DNA of 64,000 nt from Acetobacteraceae bacterium (lineage in GTDB: Bacteria > Pseudomonadota > Alphaproteobacteria > Acetobacterales > Acetobacteraceae). This document shows, in pieces, positions 25,734 to 32,984 of this stretch (positions within the stretch are counted from its first letter, which is position 1; every line of letters begins with the position of its first letter). Where the stretch lies: assembly GCA_947455205.1 (NCBI GenBank), contig CANGNF010000007.1, forward strand, positions 62,001 through 126,000, in the 5' to 3' direction. A program made the translations under genes and the position numbers. The notes under the pieces are model-generated. The model was not told the DNA's origin and made no database searches. It worked only from the letters and a program-made list of their open reading frames with translations.

Positions 25734-26188
25734 CGCCCCACCGCCGCGGCCAGCGCCGCCGCGTCCACCCGGCCCAGTGGCGCGCCATCCACCAGCGCCG
25801 CCGGGGCGCAGGCGCAAAGGCCAAGGCAGTACACCGCCTCCAGCGTCAGCGCGCCATCCGGGGAGGTTTCGCCCAAGGCCAGGCCCAGGCGCTGCTCGGA
25901 CTCTCGCGTCACCTGGCGCACGCCCATGGCCTGGCAGGCCTCCGCCTGGCACAGCTGCACCAGGTGGCGGCCGGCCGGAGCGTCGCGGAAATCATGGTAG
26001 AAGCTGGCCACGCCGTGCAGCTCGGCGCGGGAGCGGTTGAGCGCCTCAGCCACCACCGGCAGCACGGCCTGCGGCACGAAGCCGAGCGCCGACTGGATGT
26101 GATGCAGGATCGGCAGCGCCGCGCCCTCGGTGCCCCGATGCGCGGCGATGGCCGCCTCAACCACCCGCAGCTGTTCCGCCGCCAGCAT
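25730..26188 (-). CDS. fdsG: NAD-dependent formate dehydrogenase gamma subunit (NuoE-like)
   Basis: Thioredoxin-fold [2Fe-2S] subunit. The four cluster cysteines lie in VQLCQAEACQAMG and YCLGLCACAP; LPILHHIQSALGFVP and LHGVASFYHDFR are the usual NuoE-like landmarks. Several starts are possible: TTG at 26221, ATG at 26197 and ATG at 26188. I use 26188 (152 residues) because AGGGG lies nine bases before it and neither of the others has a spaced site. First structural gene after the operator at 26266-26284. Confidence 0.93.
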   Translation of the reverse strand: MLAAEQLRVVEAAIAAHRGTEGAALPILHHIQSALGFVPQAVLPVVAEALNRSRAELHGVASFYHDFRDAPAGRHLVQLCQAEACQAMGVRQVTRESEQRLGLALGETSPDGALTLEAVYCLGLCACAPAALVDGAPLGRVDAAALAAAVGR

Positions 26189-26265
26189 CCCGCGCATCCC
26201 CTGGTATCGTTGCTCAGGCAATGGCGATGCGGGTGGTAACGTTCAAGCGGCAATCCTGCATATTG

Positions 26266-26284
26266 CGATAGAACAATTCTATCG
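26266..26284. promoter_or_regulatory. Perfect inverted repeat, LysR-type operator of the fds operon
   Basis: CGATAGAA-CAA-TTCTATCG: two perfect 8-base arms around a 3-base spacer. It contains ATAG-N7-CTAT, the LysR-family T-N11-A pattern and the same half-site arrangement known for OxyR-type boxes. It lies about 80 bases before fdsG and overlaps the TAG stop of the LysR gene (26279-26281). Adjacent sequence is unusually AT-rich for this window (ATATTGCGATAG). I infer that the neighbouring LysR protein binds here to control fdsGBA. Confidence 0.75.
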
Positions 26285-27184
26285 GGCGGGCTCCAGCTCC
26301 TGCGCCAGCAGGCGGGCCTGGCGGCGCAGCGCGGCCACCAGCGGCGTGGCGGGGTCGCGGTCCAGGCTGACCAGGCCAACCACCACGCCCGGCCCGGCGC
26401 CGGTGATGGGGATGGCGCGCATGCCGGCGCTCAGCCCCAAAATGCCGGACAGGCGTGAGGGCATGACGCTGGCCCAGCGGCCGGTCTGCACATGCGCCCA
26501 CAGCACGATCATGGAATTGCTCTCCAGCGTCGGCGCCACCTGGCCGCCGGCGGCGTGCAGCAGGCCGTCGATGATCCGGCGGTTCTGCATGTCCGGCGTC
26601 AGCAGGCACAGTGGCACCTGCGCCACCTCGGCCCAGGTCACGGTCTCGCGGGTGCCCAGCGGCGCCTCGGCCGCCACCAGCAATGTGTAGTGCTCGCGGT
26701 ACAGCGGAATGCTGGCGACGCGGCCGAGCGGCTCGCCGCCCAGGTAGGTCAGGCCGGCATCCACCTGGGAGTCCTCCAGCAGGCCGAGGATCTCGTCCGA
26801 GGTGCGGGACAGGACGGTGAAGTCGATGCCGGGGTGGGCAGCGCGGAACGGCGTGGTCAGCATGGGCACCATGGTCAGCGCGGTTGGGATGACGGCCAGG
26901 CGCAGCCGCCCGGCCAGCCCCTGGGGCAGCTGCTGCATGTCGGCATGCAGGGCGCGGGCTTCCGCCACCAGGCGGCGGGCGTGGTCCAGTATCCGCTCGC
27001 CTTCCGGCGTCATGCCCTGGAAGCGGGCGCCGCGCTGCACCAGCAGTACGCCGTACTGCGCCTCCAGCCCGCGCAGCCCGGCCGAGAGCGTGGGCTGGCT
27101 GACGCCGCAGGCGCGAGCGGCGCGGCCGAAATGGCGTTCCCGTGCCAGCGCCAGCAGGAACTCAAGCTTAGTGACCAGGTCCAT
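26279..27184 (-). CDS. LysR-family regulator of formate dehydrogenase (FdsR-like)
   Basis: 301 residues, standard LysR length. The N-terminal winged helix-turn-helix (RHFGRAARACGVSQPTLSAGL, about 17-37) closely resembles the OxyR/FdsR branch; the C-terminal two-lobed effector domain follows. It lies upstream of and on the same strand as fdsGBA, 57-90 bases away, with its stop codon inside the operator palindrome, so it can read through or be controlled separately. No redox cysteine pair like that of OxyR stands out in the effector domain, so formate or another metabolite is a likelier signal than peroxide (inference). Confidence 0.9.
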   Translation of the reverse strand: MDLVTKLEFLLALARERHFGRAARACGVSQPTLSAGLRGLEAQYGVLLVQRGARFQGMTPEGERILDHARRLVAEARALHADMQQLPQGLAGRLRLAVIPTALTMVPMLTTPFRAAHPGIDFTVLSRTSDEILGLLEDSQVDAGLTYLGGEPLGRVASIPLYREHYTLLVAAEAPLGTRETVTWAEVAQVPLCLLTPDMQNRRIIDGLLHAAGGQVAPTLESNSMIVLWAHVQTGRWASVMPSRLSGILGLSAGMRAIPITGAGPGVVVGLVSLDRDPATPLVAALRRQARLLAQELEPAR

Positions 27185-27234
27185 GCCGCCGTTCTGCCGG
27201 TGGCGGCGGGGCCTTGTCCATGCCGGCCATGCGG

Positions 27235-28338
27235 TCAGATCGCCAGGCGCAACTGCGGCTCCGCCGGGCGGCTGCCGTCATCCAGGGAGGACAGCGTGAC
27301 GCCGAGCAGGCGGATGCCGCGCGGCACCGGGAAGATCGGCGCCAGCAATACCTCCACCACCGCCGCCAGTTCCGCCTGGCTGGCGATGGGCGCCGGGCCG
27401 GTGCGGCTGCGGGTGGCGATGGTGAAGTCGCTGTACTTCACCTTCAGCGTCACGCCGCGGCCGCTGATGCCGTGGGCGGCGCAGTGGCGCCACACCTTGT
27501 CGATGATCGGCAGCAGCGCCTCCCGCGCTGCGCCCAGGCTGTTCAGGTCGGTGGCGAAGGTGTTCTCGGCGCCAACCGACTTGCGCTCCCGGTTCGGTCG
27601 CACCGGGCGCTCGTCCAGCCCGCGGGCGATCCAGTAATAGTGCGGCCCGGCCTTGCCGAAATGCTGCTGCAGGAAGGCCAGGCTCTGCGCCCGAAGGTCC
27701 AGGCCGGTATGGATGCCGAGGCGCTGCATCCGGGCCATGGTGGCGGGGCCGACGCCGTGGAAGCGGCCGACCGGCAGGTCCTCGACGAAGGCCGGCCCCA
27801 TGCGCGGGGTGATGACGAACAACCCATCCGGCTTGCGATGGTCCGACGCCAGCTTGGCCAGGAACTTGTTGTAGGAAACCCCGGCCGAGGCGGTCAGGCC
27901 GGTCGCTTCGCGGATGCTGGCGCGGATGCGCTCGGCGATCTCGGTGGCGCTGGCGATGCCCTGCAGGTTCTCGGTGACATCCAGGTAGGCCTCGTCCAGC
28001 GAGAGCGGCTCGATCAGCGGCGTGTGCTCGGCGAAGATCGCGCGGATCTGCTGGGAGACCGCCTTGTAGACCTCGAAGCGCGGCTTGACGAAGACCAGCT
28101 CCGGGCATTTCCGCCGGGCGGTGACCGAGGGCATGGCCGAGCGGACGCCGAATTTCCGCGCCTCGTAGCTGGCCGCCGCCACCACGCCGCGTTCGCGCGA
28201 GCCGCCGACCGCGACGGGGCGGCCGCGCAGGCTGGGGTCGTCGCGCTGCTCGACCGAGGCGAAGAAGGCATCCATGTCGATATGGATGATCTTGCGTTGC
28301 GGCGGGGCGGAAAGGGCTTCCGGGGCGGGGGCGGCCAT
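27235..28338 (-). CDS. dinB: DNA polymerase IV (Y-family translesion polymerase)
   Basis: Error-prone lesion-bypass polymerase. 367 residues from the ATG at 28338. The metal-binding residues are in HIDMDAFFASVEQ (Asp21, Asp23) and PLSLDEAYLDVT; YNKFLAKLASDHRKPDG and the helix-hairpin-helix VGRFHGVGPATMARMQRLG follow, then the little-finger domain. The motif ATRSRTGPAP near the end is normal for the family. The upstream gap 28339-28481 lacks a GTTC-N7-GTTC alphaproteobacterial LexA box by eye. Ends 50 bases upstream of the LysR start and is not functionally tied to fds. Confidence 0.96.
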   Translation of the reverse strand: MAAPAPEALSAPPQRKIIHIDMDAFFASVEQRDDPSLRGRPVAVGGSRERGVVAAASYEARKFGVRSAMPSVTARRKCPELVFVKPRFEVYKAVSQQIRAIFAEHTPLIEPLSLDEAYLDVTENLQGIASATEIAERIRASIREATGLTASAGVSYNKFLAKLASDHRKPDGLFVITPRMGPAFVEDLPVGRFHGVGPATMARMQRLGIHTGLDLRAQSLAFLQQHFGKAGPHYYWIARGLDERPVRPNRERKSVGAENTFATDLNSLGAAREALLPIIDKVWRHCAAHGISGRGVTLKVKYSDFTIATRSRTGPAPIASQAELAAVVEVLLAPIFPVPRGIRLLGVTLSSLDDGSRPAEPQLRLAI

Positions 28339-28481
28339 GCGGTCCGGCTGGCGGTTGGGCCGGCAGGGTAGCGCCGGAATCGGCCGGGCGGAATCATGGC
28401 GCAATGCGGCCCACCGCTTCGGCGGTACCGCCCGGGCTGATCACGCTCTACCATGGCCAGACAAGACCGGGAGGATGCGGC

Positions 28482-29453
28482 ATGCGACGGAGACAGGTGG
28501 CACTGGGCTTGGCGACTGGCCTGCTGGCGCGTCCCTCCCTGGCGCAGCAGGCCTGGCCCAGCCGCCCGATCCGGCTGCTGATCCCCTTCGTGGCCGGGGC
28601 TTCCTCCGACACCATCGCCCGCCTGGTGGCGGCGAAGCTGGGCGACCCGCTGGGCACCAGCGTGGTTGTGGAAAACCGCGCCGGCGCCGGCGGGCTGGTG
28701 GCGGCGCAGGCCACCGCCCATGCCCCGCCGGACGGCTACACCCTGCTGTGGAGCGGCGAGGTGGCGCTGACCCAGGCGGTGCTGCAGAAGAATCCCGGCT
28801 TCGACGTGCTGCGCGACTTCACCCCCATCGCCACCATCGTGGAGAACCCGGCACTGCTGTGCGTGCGCGCGGCGGCGCCGTGGCGGGATATCGGCGCGCT
28901 GCTGGCGGCGGCGAAGGCGACTCCGGGCGGGCTGCGCTATGGCTCCGGCGGCGTTGGCACCCCGGCGCACATGGCCGCCGCGGCCATGCTGAAGCTGGCG
29001 GGCGCCGAGGGCGCGCATGTGCCCTACCGCGGCGCCAACCAGGCGGCGCTGGCGGCGGAACAGGGAGAGGTGGATTTCGCCTTTGCCATCAGCAACATCG
29101 CGCTGCCGCGGTTCCAGCAGGGCCAGGTGCGGCTGCTGCTGAGCACCGGGGCGCGGCGCATGGCCATGCTGCCGGAGTTGCCGACCCTGGCCGAGAGCGT
29201 GCCGGGCGGGCCGGTAATCGCCAGCGGCTCCTCCATCGTCGGCCCGGCGGGCATGCCGGCCGAGGTGGTGGCGCGGCTGCACGCGGCGGTCGGCACGGTG
29301 GTAACGCAGGACCAGGCGCTGCGGGCGGCGCTGACGCGGGAGGGTGGGGAGATCACCCTCTCGGCCACGCCGGCCGCCTATGCCGCCGGCTGGTCCGGCC
29401 AGTACCAGCGGTTGCGGGAGTTGGTGGCGCTGTCCGGCGTCAGCGCGGAGTGA
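28482..29453 (+). CDS. Bug-family tripartite tricarboxylate transporter receptor (TctC), copy 2
   Basis: Periplasmic receptor, 323 residues from the ATG at 28482, which has GGGAGG eight bases upstream; the earlier start at 28404 is unsupported. Tat-like signal MRRRQVALGLATGLLARPSLAQ. Family landmarks: PIRLLIPFVAGASSDTIAR, VENRAGAGGLV, PDGYTLL, GLRYGSGGVGTPAHM and HVPYRGANQAAL. Divergent from dinB. It leads into the CaiB-type CoA transferase 53 bases downstream, so it may capture an acid that the transferase activates (inference). Confidence 0.93.
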   Translation: MRRRQVALGLATGLLARPSLAQQAWPSRPIRLLIPFVAGASSDTIARLVAAKLGDPLGTSVVVENRAGAGGLVAAQATAHAPPDGYTLLWSGEVALTQAVLQKNPGFDVLRDFTPIATIVENPALLCVRAAAPWRDIGALLAAAKATPGGLRYGSGGVGTPAHMAAAAMLKLAGAEGAHVPYRGANQAALAAEQGEVDFAFAISNIALPRFQQGQVRLLLSTGARRMAMLPELPTLAESVPGGPVIASGSSIVGPAGMPAEVVARLHAAVGTVVTQDQALRAALTREGGEITLSATPAAYAAGWSGQYQRLRELVALSGVSAE

Positions 29454-29505
29454 CGGCTGGCCCCGGCCGGGGCAGCATGGCCGGCAACACGAGGGGAGGG
29501 GTGCG

Positions 29506-30732
29506 ATGACCGAGACCACCGCCAAGGGGCCGCTCGCCGGGCTGCGGGTGCTGGACCTTTCGCATGTGCTGGCCGGCCCCTATGCCAGCTACCACCTGGC
29601 GCTGCTGGGCGCCGAGGTCATCAAGATCGAGCGCCCGCCCTTTGGCGATGCGATCCGCGACCTGGAGACCAGGCCGCAGGATGGCGGCGTGACCGCGGCC
29701 TTCCAGGGGGTCAACGCCGGGAAGCGGGCGATGGCGCTGGACCTGGAGCAGGAGGCGGGCAAGGCGGTGCTGCGGCGGCTGATCCCGACGGCCGCGGTGT
29801 TCCTGGAGAATTTCCGCCCCGGCAAGATGGCCCGCCTGGGCTTTGGGCCGGAGGCGGTGGCGGCGCTGAACCCGCGCATCGTCTACGCCTCGATCTCCGC
29901 CTGGGGGCAGCAGGGCGAGCATGCCGGACGGCCCGGCTACGACCATGTGATGCAGGCCGCGACGGGCATGATGTGGCTGCAGGGCGACGACGCCGCCGCG
30001 CCGCCGGTCAAGGTCGGCTTCCCGGTCATCGACATGGGCGCGGGCATGATGGGCGCCATGGCGATCATGGCCGCGCTGATGCGGCGCCAGGGCGGCGAGG
30101 TGGGGCCGCTGGTGGTGGATGTCTCCATGGCCGATGCGGCGCTGGCGCTGATGTCGGCGCCGGCGGCGCGCTACCTGATGGAGGGCTTCGCGCCGAAGCG
30201 GATTGGCCATGCGGCGTTCTCGGCCAGCCCGGGCGGCAACGTGTTTCGCACCGCCGATGGCTGGCTGGCGACGGCGGCGAACAACCTGGGCCAGTTCGAC
30301 CGGCTCTGCGCCGCCCTGGGCCACCCGGAATGGGCCACGGCGCCCGCCTGGCTGCGGCTGCGGCCGGAGTCGCCGGCGGCGATGCTGCGCGACTGCGGCA
30401 CGCCTCAGCTGGACGCGGCCTTGCAGGGTGCCTTCTCCGGGCGAAGCTCAGCGGAATGGGAGGCGCTGCTGGGCGCGGCCAGCGTGCCGGCGGCGGCGGT
30501 TCGCAGCCCGGCGGAGTTCATCGACGGGCCGTATCGCGCCACCGCCGGCTTCAGCGCCAAGCTGCCGAGCGGGGCGGAAACGCTGGGCGCGGGGTTCCGC
30601 ATCAACGGGGCGGCGCCGGTGCCGGCCACCGATGCGCCGGCCCTGGGCGCCGATACCGCCGCCGTGCTGGCCGGGCTGGGTTATGGCGCCGCCGAGGTGG
30701 CGGCGCTGCGGCGCGACGGCGTGGTGCGATAG
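29506..30732 (+). CDS. CaiB/BaiF (class III) CoA-transferase
   Basis: Moves CoA between a donor thioester and an organic acid. 408 residues. N-terminal GLRVLDLSHVLAGPYASYHL and the block AEVIKIERPPFGDAIR are characteristic. The catalytic Asp176 is in FPVIDMGAGMMGAMA. The start at 29506 follows GAGGGGAGGGG. Substrate unknown; close relatives use succinyl-CoA, formyl-CoA or carnitine-type acids. The last codons (GTGGTGCGATAG) are the first unit of a short repeat that continues after the stop. Confidence 0.93.
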   Translation: MTETTAKGPLAGLRVLDLSHVLAGPYASYHLALLGAEVIKIERPPFGDAIRDLETRPQDGGVTAAFQGVNAGKRAMALDLEQEAGKAVLRRLIPTAAVFLENFRPGKMARLGFGPEAVAALNPRIVYASISAWGQQGEHAGRPGYDHVMQAATGMMWLQGDDAAAPPVKVGFPVIDMGAGMMGAMAIMAALMRRQGGEVGPLVVDVSMADAALALMSAPAARYLMEGFAPKRIGHAAFSASPGGNVFRTADGWLATAANNLGQFDRLCAALGHPEWATAPAWLRLRPESPAAMLRDCGTPQLDAALQGAFSGRSSAEWEALLGAASVPAAAVRSPAEFIDGPYRATAGFSAKLPSGAETLGAGFRINGAAPVPATDAPALGADTAAVLAGLGYGAAEVAALRRDGVVR

Positions 30733-30788
30733 CGCCCGGGAATATGGTGCGATAGCGCCCGGCGCATGGTGCGATAGGGCCCGAGGGG
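30721..30788 (+). repeat. Three 22-23 bp tandem repeats spanning the stop codon of the CoA-transferase gene
   Basis: Units start at 30721, 30744 and 30766. The shared core is TGGTGCGATAGCGCCCGG in the first two; the third has TGGTGCGATAGGGCCCGA. The first unit holds the gene's own Val-Val-Arg-stop. The second and third read ATG-GTG-CGA-TAG, so they also make two minimal three-codon ORFs. Each copy restates a stop codon. GGTGC-GATA-GCGCC can form a small stem with one G-U pair in units 1 and 2. Confidence 0.9.
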
Positions 30789-30795
30789 CCGCGCT

Positions 30796-31755
30796 TCAGG
30801 CAGCGCGCAGCCTGGGCGCCAGGTGCTGTTGGAAGAAGCTGATGAAGCCGGCCTGCTCCGGCCCGACCTGGGTCAGGATCAGGTGGTCGAAGCCGGCCTG
30901 GCGGTACTTCTCCAGCGCGGCCAGGTGCAGCGCCGGGTCGGGGCCGCAGGTGACCTGCTCGGCGACCTGCTCCGGCGTCACGTGCTTGGTCGCGGCGGCG
31001 AAGCTTTCCACGGTGGGCAGCTCAGCCTGCACCGACCAGCCGGTGACGGCCCAGCGGAACAGCCGGTGGGCGGTGGCGCGGGCGGCCCCTGCGTCGGCAG
31101 CCCAGCACATGGCTACCTCCGCATAGCAGGGGCCGGTGCCGCCGGCCTCGCGATAGGCCTGCACCAGCTCGGCCTTCGGTTCGGTGGCGATCAGCCCGTC
31201 GCCGCTGCGGGCGGCCAGGCGCGCGGCTTCCGGCCCGCCAGCGGCCAGGATCACCGGCGGCTTCCGCGCCGGGCGGTCGAACAGCCGGGCGTGGTCCAGG
31301 TCGTAGTAAGTGCCGCGATGATTGGTCAGGTCGCCCGCCAGCAGTCCCTGGATGATGCCGGTGGCCTCCACCAGGCGGTCATGGCGTTCCCCGGTGCCGG
31401 GCCAGCCGGCGCCGATGACGTGCTCGTTCAGCCGTTCCCCGGCGCCGAGGCCAAGGGTGAAGCGGTCCCCGCTCAGCAGCGCCAGGGTAGCGGCGCCCTG
31501 GGCGATGATGGCGGGGTGGTAGCGCAGCAGCGGGCAAGTCACCGCGGTCATCAGCCCCATCCGGCTGGTGGCCTGCGCCACCGCGCCAAGCACCGGCCAG
31601 GCCAGCGGCGCGTGGCCCTGCTCCGCCACCCAGGGGGAGAAATGGTCGGAGATGGCGGCGAAGTCGAAGCCGGCCTGCTCGGCAAGCTGGGCGTTCTGCA
31701 CCAGCTCGCGTGGGCCATGCTCCTCCGACATCAACTTGTAGCCGAGACTGGTCAT
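30796..31755 (-). CDS. F420-dependent-type LLM class oxidoreductase (TIGR03557-like)
   Basis: Luciferase-like TIM-barrel oxidoreductase of the group typified by F420-dependent glucose-6-phosphate dehydrogenase. 319 residues from the ATG at 31755. Landmarks: GYKLMSEEHGPRELV at the N-terminus, FDFAAISDHFSPW, LLRYHPAIIAQGAATLALL, and FTLGLGAGERLNEHV. The longer frame upstream is shadow of neighbouring genes. The cofactor (F420 or FMN) cannot be decided from sequence alone. It lies 50 bases after the small orphan gene at 31806, same strand. Confidence 0.87.
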   Translation of the reverse strand: MTSLGYKLMSEEHGPRELVQNAQLAEQAGFDFAAISDHFSPWVAEQGHAPLAWPVLGAVAQATSRMGLMTAVTCPLLRYHPAIIAQGAATLALLSGDRFTLGLGAGERLNEHVIGAGWPGTGERHDRLVEATGIIQGLLAGDLTNHRGTYYDLDHARLFDRPARKPPVILAAGGPEAARLAARSGDGLIATEPKAELVQAYREAGGTGPCYAEVAMCWAADAGAARATAHRLFRWAVTGWSVQAELPTVESFAAATKHVTPEQVAEQVTCGPDPALHLAALEKYRQAGFDHLILTQVGPEQAGFISFFQQHLAPRLRAA

Positions 31756-31805
31756 GGTGTTGCCTGCCCTGTGATGGGCGAGCAACGCGACCTGGCCGGC
31801 GCGGT

Positions 31806-32120
31806 TCAGCCGAAGGCGCGTTCGCCGGTCAGGTGCCGCAGGTCGGCCAGGCTGGAGGCGAGCAGCGCCACGCCGTTGTCGTCGAGCATGCCCTCGTTCG
31901 CTTCCGCCCGGCGCAGCAGTGCGGCCAGCTTGTGCTCGATGTCGCGGTGGTCGCCGGCGGGGGTGGCGGCAATGGCGGCCAGCACGCGCTGTTCCTCCGA
32001 CGCCACGGTTTCCATCACCGTCTCGTCGGCGCTCTCGATGCTTTCCAGCACGCCGAGCCGGGCGAGCAGGCTGCCGACCGGCTGGGCGCCGGCGTAAGGG
32101 AAGGGGATGACACTGGCCAT
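31806..32120 (-). CDS. Hypothetical 104-residue protein next to the CtrA-type regulator
   Basis: Not recognised. 104 residues, soluble, mostly helical by eye: a short Pro-containing N-terminus (MASVIPFPYAGAQPVGSLLA), then a heptad-like helical middle (ETVMETVASEEQRVLAAIA and HRDIEHKLAALLRRAEANEG) and a Leu-rich end. No cysteines, no signal peptide. It starts 36 bases after the response-regulator stop on the same strand, so the two are probably co-transcribed, and it may be an accessory or anti-regulator (inference). Confidence 0.65.
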   Translation of the reverse strand: MASVIPFPYAGAQPVGSLLARLGVLESIESADETVMETVASEEQRVLAAIAATPAGDHRDIEHKLAALLRRAEANEGMLDDNGVALLASSLADLRHLTGERAFG

Positions 32121-32156
32121 GGGGGTCTCTCCAGACAGGGCGACGGGTCGGGCGGT

Positions 32157-32984
32157 TCAGGCGGCGATGGCGACGGCGGGTGCTGCCGGCGACGGGATGG
32201 GGGGCAGGCTGGGCGACGACGCCTGCGACATCGCGGGGTGCGACGATGCCTGTGGCATCGCGTGCGCCGATACCTGCGGTATCACGGCATGCGACGATGC
32301 CTGTGGCATCGCGCAGGGGTCTCGGAGCACATAGCCGCGGCCCCAGATGGTGCCGATCAGCGACTCGGCGCCGGCATCGGCCAGCTTGCGGCGCAGCTTG
32401 CAGATGAAGACGTCGATGATCTTCATCTCCGGCTCGTCCATGCCGCTGTAGAGGTGCGTCATGAACGCCTCCTTGCCCAGCACGCTGCCACGGCGCAGCG
32501 CCAGCAACTCCAGGATGCCGTATTCGCGGCCGGTCAGCAGCACTTCCCGGTCGTGCACCGTCACCTTCTGCGCTTCCAGGTCGATCGAGAGCGGGCCGAT
32601 GCCGAGGCGGGGGCGGGCATTGGTCTTGCTGCGGCGCAGCACCGCGCGGATGCGGGCCAGCAGCTCCTCGCGGTCGAATGGCTTGGACATGAAGTCGTCG
32701 GCGCCCAGGGTGAAGGCCTTGACCTTGGCGTGGGCGCTGGCCAGGCCGGAAAGCACCACCACCGGCGTGCCGATGCCGGCGGCGCGCAGCCGGCGCAGCA
32801 GGTCCAGCCCATCCTGGTCCGGCAGCATCAGGTCCAGCAGGATCAGGTCGTAGGGGGTGGCCAGGGCCAGGTCGAAGGCCTCGGTGGCGGTGTCGGCCAC
32901 TTCGGCCGGCAGGCCATCCGCCGCCAACTGGGCAACCAGGCCGCGGGCCGCGGTCCGGTCGTCTTCTACAAGGAGCAAACGCAT
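32157..32984 (-). CDS. CtrA-type response regulator with repeat-built C-terminal tail
   Basis: OmpR-class response regulator of 275 residues. Receiver at 1-115, with phospho-acceptor Asp51 (LLDLMLPDQDG) and Lys101 (FMSKPF). The DNA-binding winged helix at about 128-222 carries GMDEPEMKIIDVFICKL, nearly the CtrA cell-cycle-regulator signature, and ends GRGYVLRDP. The receiver is more diverged than the binding domain, so it may be a CtrA paralogue rather than CtrA itself. Residues 224-257 are imperfect 8-9 residue repeats (AMPQASSH, AVIPQVSAH, AMPQASSHP, AMSQASSPS), followed by a Pro/Ala tail ending Ala-Ala. Caulobacter CtrA has about 231 residues and lacks such an insert. Confidence 0.9.
   Translation of the reverse strand: MRLLLVEDDRTAARGLVAQLAADGLPAEVADTATEAFDLALATPYDLILLDLMLPDQDGLDLLRRLRAAGIGTPVVVLSGLASAHAKVKAFTLGADDFMSKPFDREELLARIRAVLRRSKTNARPRLGIGPLSIDLEAQKVTVHDREVLLTGREYGILELLALRRGSVLGKEAFMTHLYSGMDEPEMKIIDVFICKLRRKLADAGAESLIGTIWGRGYVLRDPCAMPQASSHAVIPQVSAHAMPQASSHPAMSQASSPSLPPIPSPAAPAVAIAA
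32213..32315. repeat. Tandem palindromic repeats (24-27 bp) encoding the regulator's C-terminal tail
   Basis: Four units centred near 32225, 32252, 32276 and 32303. Two are perfect 7-base inverted repeats, CGATGCC-TGT-GGCATCG (32244-32260 and 32295-32311). One is GATACC-TGC-GGTATC (32269-32283), where both arms have changed together. The fourth (32213-32235) is decayed. In the last copy, TGCG/CGCA extends the stem to 11 pairs with one bulged A. All units keep the reading frame of the overlapping gene. Confidence 0.92.

Noticed and set aside
28339-28481. LexA (SOS) box upstream of dinB
   Set aside because: I looked for GTTC-N7-GTTC or GAAC-N7-GAAC in the divergent gap and found only unrelated GGAATC repeats.
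32213-32315. CRISPR array in the regulator gene
   Set aside because: Repeats are 24-27 bases end to end with no unique spacers, keep the reading frame, and no cas genes are near.
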